A stretch of DNA of 64,000 nucleotides from Ichthyophis bannanicus (GCA_033557465.1 CM066033.1:1243487523-1243551522); one strand, 5' to 3'. Shown: positions 1 to 11,400, counted from the stretch's first letter. A program made the numbers and translations. Notes: generated by a model from the letters alone, not told the origin.

Positions 1-228
1 TTCAACGACCGCGGATGGGCACTTGTAAAGTGCAAAAGAGTGTTGCGGTCAGTTTCCTTCCGATAAATAGTGGTGTTCCACATATGGCAACCCCTTGAGA
101 CCTCCACATCCAGGAAATGAATCTTGTATCTATCATATTGCATTGTAAACTTAATATGGGAATCTCGGGAATTAAGCCAATCAAAAAATGATTGTAAATC
201 TTCTTCCGTCCCCCGCCATATCAAAAAA
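1..228 (-). repeat. Inverted fragment of the PLE reverse-transcriptase region
   Basis: This stretch is the reverse complement of about 1810-2038 of the neighbouring Penelope-like element, covering the RT segment just after the catalytic FIDD box. Homology stops near 228, inside an A-run, where the forward element begins. The forward copy still contains the same segment, so this is an added inverted piece and not a simple internal inversion. The fragment may extend left of the window. Inverted partial copies at the 5' side are known for Penelope-like elements. A chance second insertion is the alternative. Confidence 0.9.
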
Positions 229-628
229 ACTGACGGCGGACATAGATAAGTTACAAGTCACTTTGAAAGATTCAACCACCTCTGATCAATTTACTCAGAA
301 GACAGCTGATATTCAAGCACAGATAACAACAGTGCGACAAGAGGTGATGGGGAAGAAAACCAAGAAGCTAGCACGGGATAATTCAGATTACACGGTGGGA
401 TATGTTTATCCCTGGCAGAACGCCAACAGGAAAGTATCCCGACGGTCTAAGAAAAAGGTCCAATTTGCAGATTATTCTGACGAGTCAGATGAAACTAGTA
501 CCAGCACCTCTTCAAAGGAACGGAATTTTTCCAAAGACAAGGGCGAGTCTGTGAAAAAGAAAAGAGAAACCGAAGACAGGGATACCAGGGGACGGTCTCA
601 AGAACGAAGATACCCCAAGAGAAAATAG
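188..628 (+). CDS. PLE N-terminal region (partial, fused to inverted RT DNA)
   Basis: The first 13 or so codons are antisense RT sequence from the inverted fragment, so the apparent start is an accident. From about codon 15 the protein is lysine-, serine- and glutamate-rich, has a possible coiled-coil stretch at the start and a basic acidic-spotted tail, and resembles the poorly conserved region in front of PLE reverse transcriptases. It ends at a TAG (626-628), while the RT frame is already open through this overlap. An A-run next to the stop is a plausible place for a one-base loss. No function is assigned beyond being the N-terminal part of the PLE protein. Confidence 0.5.
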   Translation: MIVNLLPSPAISKKLTADIDKLQVTLKDSTTSDQFTQKTADIQAQITTVRQEVMGKKTKKLARDNSDYTVGYVYPWQNANRKVSRRSKKKVQFADYSDESDETSTSTSSKERNFSKDKGESVKKKRETEDRDTRGRSQERRYPKRK

Positions 629-636
629 AGGAGAAT

Positions 637-2202
637 TTGGTGATAAACATCTCCGGTCAATCGATCCCTCCGGAGTCCCTTTTATTATTACAGAAGGGAT
701 TATCATATGTACCCAAATTGTATCATGATCCTTTTCAGTTCCGTATAGATTTTGCAAAATTTATGCGCAAACTGCATTTAAAAACTTTTTTTGTATCAGA
801 GAGTGTGGCTGATCAGGAAGTAGTTCCATCTGATACAGGTTTGCGGGTCCCAAGAATTCCCTTACCTTTTAAATCTACTTGGGTTCCCCCTAATCCCGCT
901 CCACCGGCCTTACAAGTGTTTCAGGATTTAGTCTTGGCAGACGTTCGACGCCTAGAGGACACTACGAGGAGAAGTAAATCCTTCTTAACAAGATCGGAAG
1001 AACAGGCATTACGTCACTTACGGGAACGTAAGGATTTGGTCATCAGGAGAGCAGATAAGGGAGGAGCAATAGTGCTTTTGGATCGGCACTACTACATCTC
1101 GGAGGCACTACAACAATTGCAAGATGAACATACCTATAAGGTTTTGGAGTCTGATCCTACGCCTCTGTTACGAGCAGAAATTAAAGAGATCACGTTGGCA
1201 GCTTTGCAACAGCATTTGATGAATAAGAAAGAATTTCGCTATTTGAATAGCGAATCCAGTTCCTTAGCACAGTTTTATACTGTGCCTAAGATCCATAAGA
1301 ATTTATCCTCCCCTCCTGGGCGCCCCATAGTGTCAACAAGGGGGACTCCCTTGGAGCCGGTCTCCACGTACATCGATTCATTTTTGCGTCCACTTTTGGG
1401 ACGAGTTCCATCTTTTTTGAAAGACACCACGCATTTTTTGAATGTCCTAGACAGCAGCGCTCAATGGGCTGACACAGTTGATACCATTCTGGTGACATTG
1501 GATGTGACCGCGCTGTATACTAGCATTCCGCAGGAGGCAGCGTTGTCGGTAGTGGAGAAATTTCTACAGGATCGGGGCGACTTGTCTAATGTCATCATCA
1601 GTATGTTGTTGAAATTATCAGAATTGGTGATTTGCCATAACGTGTTTCAATTCCAAGGAATAGTTTACCAACAGATAGCCGGCGTCGCCATGGGGGCTAC
1701 CTGTGCCCCGTCGATCGCGAATTTGTATATGGCCACTTTTGAACAGCAGTGGCTGGAACAATCGACATATGGGAACAACATTGTACAGTGGCAGCGATTC
1801 ATTGATGACATTTTTTTGATATGGCGGGGGACGGAAGAAGATTTACAATCATTTTTTGATTGGCTTAATTCCCGAGATTCCCATATTAAGTTTACAATGC
1901 AATATGATAGATACAAGATTCATTTCCTGGATGTGGAGGTCTCAAGGGGTTGCCATATGTGGAACACCACTATTTATCGGAAGGAAACTGACCGCAACAC
2001 TCTTTTGCACTTTACAAGTGCCCATCCGCGGTCGTTGAAAGCGGGGCTCCCCTTTTCTCAATTTCTTAGGTTCCGCAGAAACTGTTCAGATGTCTCAGAT
2101 TATCGGCGGAAGTCTAAGCAACTGATAAAGAATTTCTTGACTAGGGGTTACCCCGAACGATTGGTACGACGCGCCCACACTAGAGCTTTGTATAACGAAT
2201 GA
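637..2202 (+). CDS. Penelope-type reverse transcriptase
   Basis: The 521-codon frame encodes the RT that would copy the PLE RNA at a nicked chromosomal end. Visible boxes are the ADKGGAIV segment, PKIHK, motif A with DVTALYTSIP (aspartate near residue 288), motif B with VAMGATCAPSIANLYMA (about 349-366) and motif C with FIDD (388-391). The catalytic aspartates are present. The frame is open upstream of 637 (a TTG codon), so this is not a true start; the RT probably continued from the preceding N-terminal region. It ends at TGA 2200-2202, and the endonuclease follows in the same frame, where PLEs normally make one RT-EN protein. The copy therefore looks recent but not intact. Confidence 0.9.
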   Translation: MVINISGQSIPPESLLLLQKGLSYVPKLYHDPFQFRIDFAKFMRKLHLKTFFVSESVADQEVVPSDTGLRVPRIPLPFKSTWVPPNPAPPALQVFQDLVLADVRRLEDTTRRSKSFLTRSEEQALRHLRERKDLVIRRADKGGAIVLLDRHYYISEALQQLQDEHTYKVLESDPTPLLRAEIKEITLAALQQHLMNKKEFRYLNSESSSLAQFYTVPKIHKNLSSPPGRPIVSTRGTPLEPVSTYIDSFLRPLLGRVPSFLKDTTHFLNVLDSSAQWADTVDTILVTLDVTALYTSIPQEAALSVVEKFLQDRGDLSNVIISMLLKLSELVICHNVFQFQGIVYQQIAGVAMGATCAPSIANLYMATFEQQWLEQSTYGNNIVQWQRFIDDIFLIWRGTEEDLQSFFDWLNSRDSHIKFTMQYDRYKIHFLDVEVSRGCHMWNTTIYRKETDRNTLLHFTSAHPRSLKAGLPFSQFLRFRRNCSDVSDYRRKSKQLIKNFLTRGYPERLVRRAHTRALYNE

Positions 2203-2205
2203 ACA

Positions 2206-2904
2206 TTGTTACTCACAACTTCGGGTCAAGCACGTAGTACCCGGGAGCATTTGGATGTTAACAGGATTAATTTTATCACCCAGTACTCTCATTTGAGCAG
2301 TTCCGTTCAAAAAATTTTAACTACACATAGTGCGATTTTGACTACAATCCCGGGACTCACCGATAAGAAGATCCGATGCGTGTGGAGTAGGGGAAGGAAC
2401 TTTAAGGAACAACTTAGCCCCTCAAGAATCAGTTGTCAGGAGGGGAGTGAGCCACCTGTTCAAATATTGGGACATAGACGGTGTGGAGAGTGCAGTGTAT
2501 GTGAGGTGACTGTGGATGTGGTGGATTTTGAACATCAAGGGATATATTATCATATACGAAGTACTACAACCTGTCAATCATCTTATGTTGTTTATGTCAT
2601 TCGCTGTCCATGTGGGATGCTGTATATTGGCAAGACAGTAAGGGCTTTACGACTCCGTTTGGCAGAACATCGTAGTCGACTTAATCGAGGTGTGGTGGCA
2701 GCCCCCATAGTCCAACATTGTCTCCTGGAAAAGCATAGCTTTGAACAACTGAAATGCTTTGCAATTGACCAAGTTTTAACTAGTAGGGGCAGCTGGACGA
2801 AAGAACATCTGTTGACCCGATTGGAGCAGCGTTGGATATTTCAACTGAACACAGTAATACCATTTGGTTTAAATGCCACTATTGATTGGCACCTATGCAT
2901 ATAA
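2206..2904 (+). CDS. GIY-YIG endonuclease domain of the PLE
   Basis: This frame continues the RT frame after one TGA codon and has no good start of its own. It holds a cysteine cluster (CGECSVC, near residues 96-102) like the zinc-binding linker of PLE endonucleases, then the GIY-YIG core YVVYVIRCPCGMLYIGKT from about residue 127, the arginine-containing LRLRLAEHRSR helix and a later RLEQRWI segment supplying the conserved glutamate. The domain would nick DNA to prime reverse transcription. The reading frame ends cleanly at 2902-2904 in DWHLCI. Its last part is duplicated at 6079-6357. Confidence 0.88.
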   Translation: MLLTTSGQARSTREHLDVNRINFITQYSHLSSSVQKILTTHSAILTTIPGLTDKKIRCVWSRGRNFKEQLSPSRISCQEGSEPPVQILGHRRCGECSVCEVTVDVVDFEHQGIYYHIRSTTTCQSSYVVYVIRCPCGMLYIGKTVRALRLRLAEHRSRLNRGVVAAPIVQHCLLEKHSFEQLKCFAIDQVLTSRGSWTKEHLLTRLEQRWIFQLNTVIPFGLNATIDWHLCI

Positions 2905-3865
2905 GGGACCCAGTACATAGCCGTAAGTCAGTTTGCAAACTCGTGAAAGGATCTTTAAAGTTATGGATAGATTCTTCCCGTTGGACCCCTCTCGAGGGGG
3001 AGGAGTCCAGAGGAGCCCTTTAAATTTCAGTTAGCTTCGGAAAGCCGCATGCGCGGAATTCTCTAACAGCTGACGGGGAGACGAGAGGAAGGCGTCCTCC
3101 GAGTTGGTTCAAGAGCGAAAACAGCTTTTTGCAGGTATAGCAGATTTCTCTAATACATCACATACCCTTGTAGTTTTAAGTGGAACAAGATGAAATTTAG
3201 CATGGTTCGTTACATCTTTCAGGTCAGTTTGAGAGAAAAAATTCCCCTGAAGAACTTGTCACAACGAAACGCTTGGGCGCCTTAGATCACTGGCGTTGGG
3301 AGTGATTTCAAGCAGTATGATACTTCGGATATAGCCACCAGAGGTTTAACAATAGCAGCCACGGTGGAGAATGATCCTATCAGAACAAACGTGAAGTCTG
3401 GAGTCCGGTTATAGAAGTTAAGTGTGAATTTTGCCTTGGACAAATTGGACTTTTCTATTCAATGAAGTATCATCAGCACGATTCAGCATGCAGTTTTGGG
3501 ATTGAATATAAGAGGATAATAGAAAATAGAAACGATACTGCAGCATGGTCGTGAAGCGTAGTAACTGATCTTTACAGTTGGGCAATAAGCGCCATTTTTT
3601 AGAATAATAAAAAAAGAGGACATTAAAATATTGAAAAAGAAGACAGCACCATTTTTTATAATTACAAAAAAAGTAAAAATCAAAAAAATATAATAAATGA
3701 AAAACATAAAGTGAAGCAAGTAGACGGCACCGGTAAAAGGTCATTGATGTGAACAGCAGCAGGAGTTTTATATAAAACTTTTTTCTTGAATTGAATTATT
3801 GCTGCGTTGTTTTAAACTGAGACCTTGGTAGCCTGATACTATGTTTCTCTATAAGATTCCAATAG

Positions 3866-4430
3866 TTGCAGTTTGAGCTAGACCGACTCATTATATTCTT
3901 TATAGGCTTCTCCATGGAGCAGCAGTGGCATGGGGTCCTGTTGCCATACCACCACAGCACCATGAAGGAGCCACGATCACCAGCCACTCCCCAAAACATT
4001 CTTTTCCCACAGCCTGACCCCCAATTGGGCCTCCCATGGCCGGGGTCAGACTGCGGGGAACCTCCTGCACTCCCTCACCTCTTCAGCCTGGCCCAGCTCT
4101 GCTGTCCCCACCATCCAGGGGGACTTATTTGACCTCCGAGGTGGAATAGGTCCCCTGTCTGACCTGCTGACCCTGGATGTACAGAGCCGACTCAGAATCA
4201 ACCCTATACGTCCAGGGTCGCTTCCCCTCCCACCACCCGCCTTCTCTCCTCCCCCAGCCAACACCTCCCGCCCACAAAACAGAGCTCCCTGCACAAGTCA
4301 GCTATACATGCAGGAAGCTCTGTGGCTCCAGTGCGAGCCAGACATTTAGCGGGTCTGGACGTCCGGATAGGACATCCAGACCCATTAAATCGGGATTGGA
4401 ATCTGCCCCTTACTGACTGTACCAACCGGA
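3866..4430 (+). repeat. Interspersed repeat Z (unclassified, GC-rich)
   Basis: A GC-rich segment with CCTCCGAGGTGG and a pair of TCCGGATAGGACATCCAG-like motifs. The same layout, more diverged, is seen at 33781-34427, where it interrupts a CR1 copy, and a duplicate lies at 7318-7884. This supports a mobile DNA repeat. No coding capacity or convincing terminal repeats were found, and short open frames here are not believed. Confidence 0.45.
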
Positions 4431-4585
4431 TATCAGAACTATCAAACTCAATATCTTCAGCAAGAAGAATGTCATTAAAAATAGGGGCCAATATTCAACG
4501 GCAGCAGCTAGGTGCTTTTAAAGTGTCTAGACATTGCCACTGTAAATAAAGCTGGATATTCAGCACCAGAACTTGTCCAGTACTA

Positions 4586-4775
4586 AATTTTATTTATTTA
4601 TAGTTTTTCTATATCGCACTATTTACAATCAGCGCGGTTCACAGGTAACAAAACTTGTGCAAGGGGAAAATCCCTGTTGCACTTACATTAAACAGTGAGT
4701 TGAACATGGAACACAGGTGAACTATATACATAATGGAACTATATACAGGTTAATGACTGTAGACAACATCAACTG
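4586..4775 (-). mobile_element. SINE/LINE 3' tail of the L2-tail family (minus)
   Basis: Read on the minus strand this ends in the tail shared with other copies in the window: an accGCGCTGA segment, GTGCGATATAGAAA and a TAAATAAA run. The body upstream has no clear tRNA head, so it may be a truncated SINE or LINE end. A second copy lies at about 8040-8229 in the duplication. Confidence 0.55.
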
Positions 4776-4779
4776 AATA

Positions 4780-5024
4780 TCTGGGTTCATCAGTCAGCGC
4801 ATTGCTATCCAATTTAGCAGCAATATTCAGCCCATAAATGGATAGCGATAACCGGTTAAAAAGTTAGGACAGCCATTCACCTGGCCTAACTTTAACCAGT
4901 TAAGCTATCTGGTTAGCAGCTGAATATCTCCCGCTAACTGGATGTGATTGGCATTTTAACTGAGCATTTTTTGCGCACTCTTTGGGGATATTCAGTGGCA
5001 CTAACTGGTTATTGCTGCTGAACG
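4780..5024. repeat. Interspersed repeat W (ATATTCAGC-rich)
   Basis: The segment is rich in AGCAATATTCAGCC and GCTGAATATC words in both orientations and in GGTTAAC-type steps. A diverged relative lies at about 15945-16140. It looks like a non-autonomous DNA transposon, but I could not define its ends. Confidence 0.35.
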
Positions 5025-6078
5025 CTAGGCTTAGCGCGTTTCAGCCAGCATGTCTGTTAGTGCTGAAGAGATATACTTTCCCTTCCTCCTGCTGTTCTGC
5101 AGACCTCTGATTGGGTTTAATTAGGCGTGTTTTGCATCAGGTAAAATCGCCTATTGTTGAAGGTCCATCCATCTTATACACAGCTTTGTTTGTACATGTG
5201 TAAACAAAGCTGAGTCTATGAAGGCAGAATGCAGCAGGCCACGCATCCTCTCCCCGCACCACACACACACACACACACATCCTGCACCACACACACACAC
5301 ATCCTGCACCACACATTCACACACACAAGATAGACACAAATATATAGATGATATCACTCAAAGGTGCCCCCCTGCTCCTGCTTTCCTAAGAAGACAGAGT
5401 TTATTATGTCTCTTCATATACACAGGCATGTACGAGTTTGCAAATGGAGAAAGGTAAAACACACCATTTTGTCGCACTCTTGTTCATTAATCCTCTTGCA
5501 AGTGCGTCATCTGCTCATGCACGCCATCAGTGAAACATATCTTTTTGCAATGCTTACACCATGCACTTTTCAACTTGTTAAAGTTTTGCATAGCAGGTCT
5601 CAAGAAATAGGAGATATTCTTCTGTTTGAGCCAGAAAAGATTCCATTGGTGATTAGGTTCAACAGTAGCCATCATGCCAAAATAAAATGTTCATCTCCCC
5701 TTTCCCACTAGTATATGATCAAAGGCTGACCAGGGATGCCAAGGCCCAAACAGTATCTACTCACATATCCTATGGACGATGGTCCAAGCTAGTACTGAGA
5801 ACTATCCACTGAATTAAATGCAGCTTCTCACATGCTAAACCTGTGGAAGAGGGATGCAGTTAAATAGAAAACAGCTGCAATGAAGTAGGTAATGGGGTTT
5901 TGCTGAACCCCCATAGAATCTCCAGAGTATTCTGGTTTTCTTTCACGCTTAAAAAGCACAGACCTTTCTCTACCATTGTCCTGGAGAAATTTCCTTCCAG
6001 TTAGTCCCTATTGCACAATGCCCCTTCGTATTCCATCAGTGGGGTGACAGGATCACATGATTTACTAGTTTAGGGGAC
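5025..6078. other. Unassigned DNA with a CA-repeat
   Basis: No gene is supported. The stretch holds a CA-rich simple repeat (5262-5330) and otherwise unassigned sequence. It is the only part of the duplicated unit that is single-copy in the window. The junction to the second duplicate copy is at 6078/6079. Confidence 0.5.
5262..5330. repeat. (CA)n microsatellite with CCTGCAC interruptions
   Basis: Alternating CA runs are broken regularly by CATCCTGCACCA, giving a small higher-order pattern of about 25-29 bp. Confidence 0.9.
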
Positions 6079-6357
6079 ATTGGCAAGACAGTAAGGGCTT
6101 TACGACTCCGTTTGGCAGAACATCGTAGTCGACTTAATCGAGGTGTGGTGGCAGCCCCCATAGTCCAACATTGTCTCCTGGAAAAGCATAGCTTTGAACA
6201 ACTGAAATGCTTTGCAATTGACCAAGTTTTAACTAGTAGGGGCAGCTGGACGAAAGAACATCTGTTGACCCGATTGGAGCAGCGTTGGATATTTCAACTG
6301 AACACAGTAATACCATTTGGTTTAAATGCCACTATTGATTGGCACCTATGCATATAA
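6079..6357 (+). pseudogene. Duplicated C-terminal part of the PLE GIY-YIG endonuclease
   Basis: About 92 codons from IGKTVRALRLRLAEH to the natural stop are repeated without change in the duplication. The RT and the beginning of the GIY-YIG core are missing, so it cannot be functional. Confidence 0.9.
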
Positions 6358-8478
6358 GGGACCCAGTACATAGCCGTAAGTCAGTTTGCAAACTCGTGAA
6401 AGGATCTTTAAAGTTATGGATAGATTCTTCCCGTTGGACCCCTCTCGAGGGGGAGGAGTCCAGAGGAGCCCTTTAAATTTCAGTTAGCTTCGGAAAGCCG
6501 CATGCGCGGAATTCTCTAACAGCTGACGGGGAGACGAGAGGAAGGCGTCCTCCGAGTTGGTTCAAGAGCGAAAACAGCTTTTTGCAGGTATAGCAGATTT
6601 CTCTAATACATCACATACCCTTGTAGTTTTAAGTGGAACAAGATGAAATTTAGCATGGTTCGTTACATCTTTCAGGTCAGTTTGAGAGAAAAAATTCCCC
6701 TGAAGAACTTGTCACAACGAAACGCTTGGGCGCCTTAGATCACTGGCGTTGGGAGTGATTTCAAGCAGTATGATACTTCGGATATAGCCACCAGAGGTTT
6801 AACAATAGCAGCCACGGTGGAGAATGATCCTATCAGAACAAACGTGAAGTCTGGAGTCCGGTTATAGAAGTTAAGTGTGAATTTTGCCTTGGACAAATTG
6901 GACTTTTCTATTCAATGAAGTATCATCAGCACGATTCAGCATGCAGTTTTGGGATTGAATATAAGAGGATAATAGAAAATAGAAACGATACTGCAGCATG
7001 GTCGTGAAGCGTAGTAACTGATCTTTACAGTTGGGCAATAAGCGCCATTTTTAGAATAATAAAAAAAGAGGACATTAAAATATTGAAAAAGAAGACAGCA
7101 CCATTTTTTATAATTACAAAAAAAGTAAAAATCAAAAAAATATAATAAATGAAAAACATAAAGTGAAGCAAGTAGACGGCACCGGTAAAAGGTCATTGAT
7201 GTGAACAGCAGCAGGAGTTTTATATAAAACTTTTTTCTTGAATTGAATTATTGCTGCGTTGTTTTAAACTGAGACCTTGGTAGCCTGATACTATGTTTCT
7301 CTATAAGATTCCAATAGTTGCAGTTTGAGCTAGACCGACTCATTATATTCTTTATAGGCTTCTCCATGGAGCAGCAGTGGCATGGGGTCCTGTTGCCATA
7401 CCACCACAGCACCATGAAGGAGCCACGATCACCAGCCACTCCCCAAAACATTCTTTTCCCACAGCCTGACCCCCAATTGGGCCTCCCATGGCCGGGGTCA
7501 GACTGCGGGGAACCTCCTGCACTCCCTCACCTCTTCAGCCTGGCCCAGCTCTGCTGTCCCCACCATCCAGGGGACTTATTTGACCTCCGAGGTGGAATAG
7601 GTCCCCTGTCTGACCTGCTGACCCTGGATGTACAGAGCCGACTCAGAATCAACCCTATACGTCCAGGGTCGCTTACCCTCCCACCACCACCCGCCTTCTC
7701 TCCTCCCCCAGCCAACACCTCCCGCCCACAAAACAGAGCTCCCTGCACAAGTCAGCTATACATGCAGGAAGCTCTGTGGCTCCAGTGCGAGCCAGACATT
7801 TAGCGGGTCTGGACGTCCGGATAGGACATCCAGACCCATTAAATCGGGATTGGAATCTGCCCCTTACTGACTGTACCAACCGGATATCAGAACTATCAAA
7901 CTCAATATCTTCAGCAAGAAGAATGTCATTAAAAATAGGGGCCAATATTCAACGGCAGCAGCTAGGTGCTTTTAAAGTGTCTAGACATTGCCACTGTAAA
8001 TAAAGCTGGATATTCAGCACCAGAACTTGTCCAGTACTAAATTTTATTTATTTATAGTTTTTCTATATCGCACTATTTACAATCAGCGCGGTTCACAGGT
8101 AACAAAACTTGTGCAAGGGGAAAATCCCTGTTGCACTTACATTAAACAGTGAGTTGAACATGGAACACAGGTGAACTATATACATAATGGAACTATATAC
8201 AGGTTAATGACTGTAGACAACATCAACTGAATATCTGGGTTCATCAGTCAGCGCATTGCTATCCAATTTAGCAGCAATATTCAGCCCATAAATGGATAGC
8301 GATAACCGGTTAAAAAGTTAGGACAGCCATTCACCTGGCCTAACTTTAACCAGTTAAGCTATCTGGTTAGCAGCTGAATATCTCCCGCTAACTGGATGTG
8401 ATTGGCATTTTAACTGAGCATTTTTTGCGCACTCTTTGGGGATATTCAGTGGCACTAACTGGTTATTGCTGCTGAACG
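6079..8478 (+). repeat. Second (partial) unit of the tandem duplication
   Basis: Nearly identical to 2626-5024. It begins at ATTGGCAAGAC inside the endonuclease domain and stops exactly where the 5'-truncated CR1 starts at 8479. The remainder expected from unit 1 (5025-6078) is absent, so CR1 insertion, or a deletion linked to it, truncated the unit. Confidence 0.9.
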
Positions 8479-11400
8479 GTTCGGACAAAGGTATCCTTGA
8501 AGGATACTACCAAAAGCAGTGAGGTTCCAAAAGGGAGTATAGTAGCCCAAATGCCCTTGAGTAAGGAGCAGACAGAGCATAAAGATTCCCCATTACCCAT
8601 GCCTACCAATAGCCAGATTAATATTAATAAAATACAGTCTCTAAAATGCTTGTATGCCAATGCTAGAAGTCTAAACAATAAGATGGGAGAATTAGAATAT
8701 ATAGCATTAAATGAGAGGTTAGATATGATTGCACTCTCAGAGACATGGTGGAAGGAGGATAACCAGTGGGACACTGTGATACCTGGATACAAACTATATC
8801 GTAATGATAGAGCTGAACAAATTGGTGGAGGGGTTGCGCTCTATGTTAGAGAGGGCATTGAGTCAGAAAGGATTAAAGTTTTGCAGGGAACAAAATATGC
8901 TGTAGAATCTCTATGGATTGAAATTCCATTTATGAAGGGGAAGGTGATGGCAGTGGGAGTATACTATCGACCACCTGGCCAGAATGAACAAATGGATGAT
9001 GAAATGCTCAAAGAAATCAAGGAAGCTAACAAAAGCCACAACAGAGTAGTAATAATGGGTGATTTCAATTACCCCGGTATCGACTGGGACAGTGTCACAG
9101 CAGGACAAGCTAAAGAGATAAAGTTTCTAGATGAAATGAATGACTGCTTCTTGGAGCAGCTGGTTCATGAACCGACCAGAGGGGAAGCCATACTGGACCT
9201 AGTCCTTAGTGGAACGCCAGATCTGGTGCAAGAAATAAGGGTGTTGGGACCACTTGGCAATAGTGATCATAGTATGATCATGTTTGATTTAATCAGTGGA
9301 GGACAGATAGTAAAGGAATCCACAGTACTACCTTTTAACTTTCAAAAGGGTGACTATGATAGAATGAGGAATATAGTTCGGAAAAAACTAAAAGGAGCGG
9401 TTCCAAAGGTTAAAGACTTACAGCAAGCTTGGGTGTTATTTAAAAATACTATCCTCGAAGCCCAGACCAGCTGTATTCCACGCATTAAGAAAAGTGGAAG
9501 AAAGTCCAAAAAACTGCCAGCATGGTTTAAAGGTGAGGTCAGAGAGGCTGTTGCTGCCAAAAGAGCAACCTTCAGAAAATGGAAAAAAGAGCCAAATGAT
9601 GAAAACTGGAAACAGCACAAGCACTGGCAAGTTAAATGCAAAGCATTGATAAGGCAGGCAAAGCGGGAATTTGAGAAGAAACTTGCTACGGAAGCAAAAA
9701 CACGAAATAAAGACTTTTTCAAGTACATTCGTAGCAAAAGGCCTGTGAGAGAGTCAATTGGACCATTAGATGATAGAGGGGTAAAAGGTGCAATAAGAGG
9801 AGACAAGGCTATAGCAGAGAGACTGAATGAATTCTTTGCTTCGGTCTTTACTGAGGAAGATGTAGGGGTGTTACCCAAGACTGAAGTGGTATTTAAAGGT
9901 GATACTGCAGAGGAATTGAGAGAAATATCGCTACACCGGGAAGATATATTACAACTATTTGATAAACTGAATAGTAGCAAATCACCTGGACCGGATGGTA
10001 TACATCCCAGAGTGTTGAAAGAACTGAAATATGAGATTGCAGACCTGTTATTGGTAATCTGTGAACTTTCATTAAAATCATCTGTAATACCTGAAGATTG
10101 GAGGGTCGCCAACGTAACACCAATTTTTAAAAAGGGTTCCAGGGGTGACCCGGGAAATTACAGACCGGTGAGCCTGACGTCAGTACCAGGGAAAATGGTA
10201 GAAGCCACCATAAAGAACAAAATTACACAGCATGTAGATAGTCATGGCCTAATGGGAGACAGCCAACATGGCTTTAGACAAGGAAGATCTTGTCTTACTA
10301 ATCTGATCTGTTTTTTTGAAGGTGTGCATAAACAGGTAGACAAAGGTGAGTCGGTTGATATAGTGTATCTGGACTTTCAGAAAGCTTTTGACAAGGTCCC
10401 CCATCAGAGACTTTTGGCGAAGCTAAAAAGTCATGGGATAGGAGGCAGTGTACTATTGTGGATCGGGAACTGGTTAAAAGATAGAAAGCAGAGGGTAGGG
10501 CTAAATGGCCAATATTCCCAATGGAAAAAGGTGAATAGTGGAGTACCCCAGGGATCTGTACTGGGTCCGCTACTTTTTGACATATTCATAAATGACCTGG
10601 AAAAGGGAATAACTAGTGAGGTAATCAAATTTGCAGATGACACAAAACTGTTTAAAGTTGTTAAAACCCAAGAGGATTGTGGAAAACTGCAGGAGGATCT
10701 GGATAAATTGGAAGACTGGGCATCCAAATGGCAGATGAAATTTAATGTGGACAAGTGCAAAGTTATGCACCTAGGAAAGAACAACCCACACTATAGTTAC
10801 AAGATGCAAGGCTCCACATTAGAAACCACCACCCAGGAAAAAGATTTAGGAGTCATCGTGGATAACATGTTAAAACCCTCCGCCCAGTGTGCAGCGGCGG
10901 CCAAGAAAGCAAATAGAATGCTAGGTATCATAAGGAAAGGGATGGAGAATAAAACAAAGGATATTATAATGCCTCTGTATCGCTCCATGGTACGACCGCA
11001 CCTTGAATATTGTGTGCAATTCTGGTCACCGTATCTTAAAAAGGACATAGAGTTATTAGAAAAAGTACAGAGAAGAGCCACCAAATTGGTGAAGGGGATG
11101 GAAGGCTACTCCTATGAAGAGAGGCTAAAAAGGTTAGGGCTCTTTAACCTAGAAAAGAGGCGGCTGAGGGGAGATATGATAGAGGTGTATAAATTAATGA
11201 ATGGAGTGGAACGGATAAACGTGGATAAATTGTTTACGCTATCAGAATATAGAAGGACTAGGGGGCATGTAATGAAGCTACAGGGTAAACTATTTAAGAC
11301 AAATAGGAGAAAATATTTCTTCTCTCAACGTGTAATCAAACTCTGGAATCTGTTACCGGAGGATGTAGTAAGGGCTGTTAGTATAGCTGGGTTTAAAAAA

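Larger units (their letters stand above)
229..3400 (+). mobile_element. Penelope-like retroelement (PLE), copy 1
   Basis: An N-terminal charged region, a Penelope-type RT and a GIY-YIG endonuclease follow each other in the order expected for an EN-containing PLE. All key RT boxes and the GIY-YIG core are readable. Two lesions split the coding region: a one-base phase change near 621-628 and an in-frame TGA at 2200-2202. The 5' side abuts an inverted RT fragment. The 3' untranslated region runs past 2905, but its end is not marked by a TSD, so the right limit is approximate. The end of the EN and the 3' region recur in the tandem duplication at 6079. Confidence 0.85.
2626..6078 (+). repeat. 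First unit of a 3.45-kb tandem duplication
   Basis: The sequence from 2626 to 5024 recurs at 6079-8478. By eye I see about one substitution and three small indels over 2.4 kb, so the duplication is very recent or an assembly effect. The unit starts inside the GIY-YIG coding region and contains the PLE 3' region, an unclassified DNA repeat, a SINE tail and about 1 kb (5025-6078) not present in the second copy. The mixture of unrelated repeats argues for a segmental event and against a second PLE insertion. Confidence 0.9.

Noticed and set aside
3418..3744. Minus-strand frame of about 108 codons rich in Phe/Tyr
   Set aside because: AT-rich composition in PLE 3' flank, repeated in the duplication with a frame change from a one-base indel, so no coding constraint.
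5218..5457. Frame over the CA repeat
   Set aside because: Thr-His repeats from a microsatellite.
9354..10112. 252-codon minus-strand frame inside the CR1
   Set aside because: Antisense shadow of the CR1 ORF2; related shadows appear opposite the other CR1 copies.
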